8,789 nucleotides of DNA from Deinococcus sp. (lineage in GTDB: Bacteria; Deinococcota; Deinococci; Deinococcales; Thermaceae): positions 1-8,789 of the forward strand of contig JAMCQK010000137.1 in assembly GCA_023382135.1 (NCBI GenBank), in the 5' to 3' direction. Position numbers and translations under genes: made by a program. This document shows positions 5,973 to 8,789 of the stretch, one piece after another (positions within the stretch are counted from its first letter, which is position 1; the number at the start of each line of letters is the position of its first letter). The notes below the pieces were generated by a model that did no database searches, was not told the origin of the DNA, and saw nothing but the letters and a program-made list of their open reading frames with translations.

Positions 5973-6154
5973 AGCCTTCTGTCTGGAGAGCCTATCAACC
6001 GCCAGATTGAAGCCCCAAGACACATATGAGAGCTTCCTTCCGGCGTAGCTACCTCCAGGGTTGGCTCCCATTTTGGTCTGGTCAAGCTGTAGCTAGGTAT
6101 ATCCCCAGAATTAACCGGGCCCTAACGGTTTTTCGGCGGCAATGCTGGAAAGCG

Positions 6155-6183
6155 TTGACGCCCTACCAGGTGGCCGATATACT
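6155..6183 (+). promoter_or_regulatory. Near-consensus housekeeping promoter for the livG-like operon
   Basis: TTGACG (6155-6160) and TATACT (6178-6183) match the -35 and -10 consensus at five of six positions each, with the ideal 17-nt spacer. Transcription would begin near 6190, giving a leader of about 23 nt before TTG 6213. The promoter lies outside the decayed transposase region and points away from it. Confidence 0.8.
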
Positions 6184-6202
6184 CTGCCCAACCCACACGG
6201 GC

Positions 6203-6208
6203 GGAGGG
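6203..6208 (+). promoter_or_regulatory. Ribosome binding site that selects a TTG start
   Basis: GGAGGG ends 4 nt before TTG 6213. No ATG or GTG at a suitable distance gives the right frame, so this site supports a TTG start. Confidence 0.75.
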
Positions 6209-6212
6209 TCCC

Positions 6213-6977
6213 TTGCAGCTAGAGGTGCATGACATCACCTTAACCTTTGGTGGACTGGCCGCTTTAAGCGGCGTCTCCATAGAGGTTGCCAAAGGCGAAC
6301 TGGTCTCAGTTATCGGACCCAACGGGGCCGGTAAGACCAGCTTGCTCAACTGCGTCTCTGGCTTTTACCACCCCAGCCAAGGCTCCATTGAATTCGAAGG
6401 GCACAACCTTACCCACGCCAGCCCGCACCAGGTCACCCGGTACGGCATCGCCCGGGCATTCCAGAACATCGAGCTCTTTACCGGGCTGACGGTGCTGGAA
6501 AACCTGCTGCTGGCCCGCCATACCTACCTGAACTACAGCCTGCTCGAGGCCGCCCTGGTCTACGGCAAGGCTATGAAGATTGGGTTGGAAAACCGCCGGG
6601 CAGTAGAGGAAATCATAGATTTTTTGGAGCTCGAGCCTTACCGCAAGGCCCTGGTGGGCGATCTCCCTTACGGCGTGCGCAAACGCATTGAAGTGGCTCG
6701 CGCGCTGGCGCTTTCGCCTAAGCTGCTGCTGCTTGACGAACCCATGGCGGGCATGACCCTGGAAGAAAAAGAGGACATGGTGAGGTTCATTCTGGACATC
6801 CGCGCCGAGCGAGGTACTACCATCATCTTGATCGAGCACGACCTGGGTGTGGTGATGGACATCTCGGACCGGGTCTACGTGCTGGACTTTGGCCAGGTTA
6901 TTGCCCACGGCGAGCCTGCCACCGTGGCTCACAACCCCCGGGTGCAAGAGGCCTACGTGGGCACAGGGGTGGAGTAA
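6213..6977 (+). CDS. livG: LivG-like ABC transporter ATP-binding protein
   Basis: A 254-residue cytoplasmic ATPase of the branched-chain amino acid (HAAT, LivG/LivF) importer family. Walker A is GPNGAGKTS (35-43), the Q-loop Gln84 sits in ARAFQNIELF, the signature is LPYGVRKRIEVARAL (151-165), Walker B is LLLLDEP (171-177) and the switch histidine is His209 in LIEHDLGVVM. The RAFQN text and the MAGMTLEEK segment after Walker B (178-186) point to LivG rather than LivF. The length agrees with LivG. Such ATPases power uptake of branched-chain amino acids, amides, urea or carboxylic acids through LivH/LivM-like permeases, none of which is in the window yet. The start is TTG 6213, fixed by GGAGGG and a promoter about 30 nt upstream. 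Its stop overlaps the start of an acyl-CoA synthetase gene (TAATG), so the transported compound is probably one that gets activated with CoA. Family sure, substrate unknown. Confidence 0.9.
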   Translation: MQLEVHDITLTFGGLAALSGVSIEVAKGELVSVIGPNGAGKTSLLNCVSGFYHPSQGSIEFEGHNLTHASPHQVTRYGIARAFQNIELFTGLTVLENLLLARHTYLNYSLLEAALVYGKAMKIGLENRRAVEEIIDFLELEPYRKALVGDLPYGVRKRIEVARALALSPKLLLLDEPMAGMTLEEKEDMVRFILDIRAERGTTIILIEHDLGVVMDISDRVYVLDFGQVIAHGEPATVAHNPRVQEAYVGTGVE

Positions 6978-8789
6978 TGGTTAAGCCCGGACCCGAGCTT
7001 AAAAATTACACCTTGCCGCAGCTTCTCAAACTACGGGCAGAACAAGAGGGCGAACATGTGGCCCTGCGCCAAAAAGACTTTGGCGTCTGGAACCAGGTCA
7101 CTTACCGCGACTACTACCAACAGGTGATGGCCTTTGCCGCCGGACTGCTGGCGCTTGGGTTCAAGCCTGGCGAACGCCTGGCAATCGTTGCGGACAATAT
7201 CCCCGAGTGGCTTTACGCCGAACTTGCCGCCCAGGCGCTAGGAGGCATCTCGGTGGGCGTTTACCCGTCTTCGCTGCCGCACGAGATCGCCTACGTGGTC
7301 TCCTATACCGGCGCCAGCTTTGTGCTCGCGGAAGACCAAGAGCAAGTGGACAAACTGATCGAGATCCGGGGTGAGATACCGTCGGTTCGCAAGGTCATCT
7401 ATGAAGATCCGCGCGGAATGCGCGCCTACGCGGATGAGCCGTGGATCACAGGCTTCAAGCAGGTGCGAGAGCTAGGCCTCGAGTACGCCCAAAAAAATCC
7501 TGGCGCGGTGGAAGCCCTTTTGGCCCAGGGTAAGCCGGAGGATATCTGCCACCTTTCGCTCACCTCGGGCACCACCGGAAGACCCAAGGCCGCCATGTTA
7601 CGCCACCGCAACCTGGTGCACATGGGCGTGGCGTTGCAACAAGTGGATCCGCTCAAACCCACCGACGACTACGTATCTTTCTTGCCCCTGGCCTGGATTG
7701 GCGAGCAGATGATGTCCGTAGGAATGGCCCTGGCCGGGGGCTTTGCGGTCAACTTCCCCGAGGCGCTAGAGACCGCCATGCAGGACCTGAAGGAGATCGG
7801 CCCTCACGTGATGTTCAGCCCGCCGCGCGTGTGGGAAGGCGTCCAGAGCCAGATCTGGGTGCGCATCTCAGAGACCTATGCGCTCAACCGCTGGCTGTAT
7901 TACCGGATGCTCAAGGTTGGGCTGCGGGCCGCCGAGTTCCGCATGAGGGGAAAGGTTTTACCCTTGGGTTTGCGCCTGGCTAACTTCCTGGCTGAGCAGG
8001 TTCTGTTCAAACCTTTGCGGGATCAACTGGGCTTTCTGAGGCTTCGCCGGGCCTATACCGGTGGTGCTGCACTGGGTCCGGATGTGTTCAAGTTTTATCA
8101 CGCCATTGGAGTGAACCTGAAGCAGATTTACGGTCAGACCGAGATTATCGGAATTGCCTTCGTGCACAGGGACGGTGACGTGCGCTACGACACCGTGGGT
8201 AAGCCCCTGCCCGGCGGCGAGGTCAAGATTAGCGAACAAGGCGAAATCCTTTGCAAGTCGGACGCGGTCTGCGCGGGGTACTGGGAGCGGCCCGAGGCGG
8301 CGGCAGAGAGTTTTGCGGAAGGATGGTTGCATACCGGGGACGCGGGCTACCTTACCGAGGACGGCCACTTGGTGGTTATTGACCGTGTTTCCGACGTAAT
8401 GCACACCCGCAAGGGAGAGATGTTCAGCCCGCAGTTCATCGAGAACAAGTTCAAGTTCAGCCCTTTTATCAAGGAAGCCGTGGTGTTCGGTGACCAGAAA
8501 GACTACCTGACTGCTTTTATCAATGTGGACCCCGAAACGGTGGGCAAGTGGGCGGAGGAAAAAGGCCTGGCCTACACCACCTATATGGATCTTTCACAAA
8601 AGCCCCAGGTAGCCAACCTGATTCTGTCTGAGGCGCGGAAGGTCAATGAAAGCTTGCCCGAAGGCCTGCGGATAAGGCGCATGGTACTCCTCTACAAGTT
8701 GCTTGACGCCGACGATGACGAACTGACCCGGACCGGCAAAGTGCGGCGCGCTTTTGTGATGCGGCGGTACCAGCCCATCGTGAACGCGC
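6977..8789 (+). CDS. AMP-forming long-chain-type acyl-CoA synthetase, 3' end beyond the window
   Basis: An open frame of 604 codons from ATG 6977 to the window edge with no stop. It is an ANL-superfamily enzyme that activates a carboxylic acid with ATP to an acyl-adenylate and then forms the CoA thioester. The phosphate loop is LTSGTTGRPKAAM (195-207), YGQTE is at 385-389, GWLHTGD at 449-455, then DRVSDVMHTRKGEMFSPQFI as the hinge/A8 region, and LTRTGKVRR (583-591) with catalytic Lys588. The size and KGEMFSPQFIENKFKFSPF text fit the long-chain (FadD15/FAA-like) branch. Family members usually run about 600-660 residues, so little is missing. The ATG shares its A with the livG stop (TAATG), indicating coupled translation. 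LivG-type transporter genes linked to acyl-CoA synthetases suggest uptake and activation of fatty or aromatic acids; which one cannot be told from sequence. Confidence 0.93.
   Translation, partial: MVKPGPELKNYTLPQLLKLRAEQEGEHVALRQKDFGVWNQVTYRDYYQQVMAFAAGLLALGFKPGERLAIVADNIPEWLYAELAAQALGGISVGVYPSSLPHEIAYVVSYTGASFVLAEDQEQVDKLIEIRGEIPSVRKVIYEDPRGMRAYADEPWITGFKQVRELGLEYAQKNPGAVEALLAQGKPEDICHLSLTSGTTGRPKAAMLRHRNLVHMGVALQQVDPLKPTDDYVSFLPLAWIGEQMMSVGMALAGGFAVNFPEALETAMQDLKEIGPHVMFSPPRVWEGVQSQIWVRISETYALNRWLYYRMLKVGLRAAEFRMRGKVLPLGLRLANFLAEQVLFKPLRDQLGFLRLRRAYTGGAALGPDVFKFYHAIGVNLKQIYGQTEIIGIAFVHRDGDVRYDTVGKPLPGGEVKISEQGEILCKSDAVCAGYWERPEAAAESFAEGWLHTGDAGYLTEDGHLVVIDRVSDVMHTRKGEMFSPQFIENKFKFSPFIKEAVVFGDQKDYLTAFINVDPETVGKWAEEKGLAYTTYMDLSQKPQVANLILSEARKVNESLPEGLRIRRMVLLYKLLDADDDELTRTGKVRRAFVMRRYQPIVNA

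Noticed and set aside
5409..6071. A 220-codon minus-strand open frame that could be called one hypothetical protein.
   Set aside because: Only two stretches of it carry transposase-like text; the text between and after belongs in other frames, so it is better read as a frameshifted relic.
5462..6102. ATATACC (5462-5468) and GGTATAT (6096-6102) as possible terminal inverted repeats of the dead element.
   Set aside because: Seven matching bases with no similarity beyond them and no flanking target duplication; too weak to define element ends.
6113..6133. AACCG/CGGTT stem followed by TTTTT as a terminator ahead of the livG-like operon.
   Set aside because: The stem has only 5 bp with an 8-nt loop, and no intact plus-strand gene lies upstream for it to terminate.
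6306..6947. A 213-codon minus-strand open frame opposite the livG-like gene.
   Set aside because: It is the complement of a gene with all ABC ATPase motifs; its histidine- and valine-rich text is typical of antisense reading of GC-rich coding DNA.
1..8789. CRISPR array, tRNA or rRNA genes, tandem repeats.
   Set aside because: No regularly spaced repeats, no cloverleaf-like sequence with a GTTCRANNC box in context and no rRNA-like text were seen on either strand.

Overview
The window (GC-rich, roughly 60%) looks like a chromosomal stretch from the Deinococcota, most likely Meiothermus or a close Thermus relative. The basis is the protein style, strong AGGAGG-type ribosome binding sites, dense gene packing, and a large excess of the palindrome CTCGAG (17 copies by eye). 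This placement is inference from sequence character, not from a database match.

Left part, 1-3624, plus strand: a carbohydrate uptake and metabolism operon that enters from outside the window. In order it holds the C-terminus of a family-1 extracellular sugar-binding protein, a perfect 13-bp intercistronic hairpin, a SIS-domain sugar-phosphate isomerase of the 6-phospho-3-hexuloisomerase type, two MalF/MalG-type ABC permeases, a second weaker hairpin, and a xylose-isomerase-like TIM-barrel sugar epimerase/isomerase. No transporter ATPase is present, so the importer probably uses a shared MsiK/MalK-like ATPase encoded elsewhere.

Middle part, 3621-5216, minus strand: an AraB-type FGGY carbohydrate kinase facing the operon. 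Its stop codon overlaps the operon's last stop by 4 bp. Together, transporter, isomerase, epimerase and kinase suggest import of a pentose, tetrose or polyol, its isomerisation and phosphorylation, and entry into the pentose phosphate pathway. AraA and AraD are not in view and the kinase carries substitutions in conserved AraB motifs, so the substrate need not be L-arabinose.

5217-6190 has no intact gene. It holds a possible kinase promoter with an inverted repeat at its start site, a C-terminal remnant of a CBS-domain gene, and a frameshifted N-terminal remnant of an insertion-sequence transposase, both remnants on the minus strand. It looks like a decayed insertion site between two functional units.

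Right part, 6155-8789, plus strand: a near-consensus sigma-70 type promoter drives a LivG-like ABC ATPase with a TTG start. A long AMP-forming acyl-CoA synthetase is translationally coupled to it (TAATG overlap) and runs off the window at residue 604. This pairing suggests an operon that couples uptake of a carboxylic acid (fatty or aromatic) or branched-chain amino acid-like substrate to CoA activation. The permeases and binding protein would be expected just downstream.
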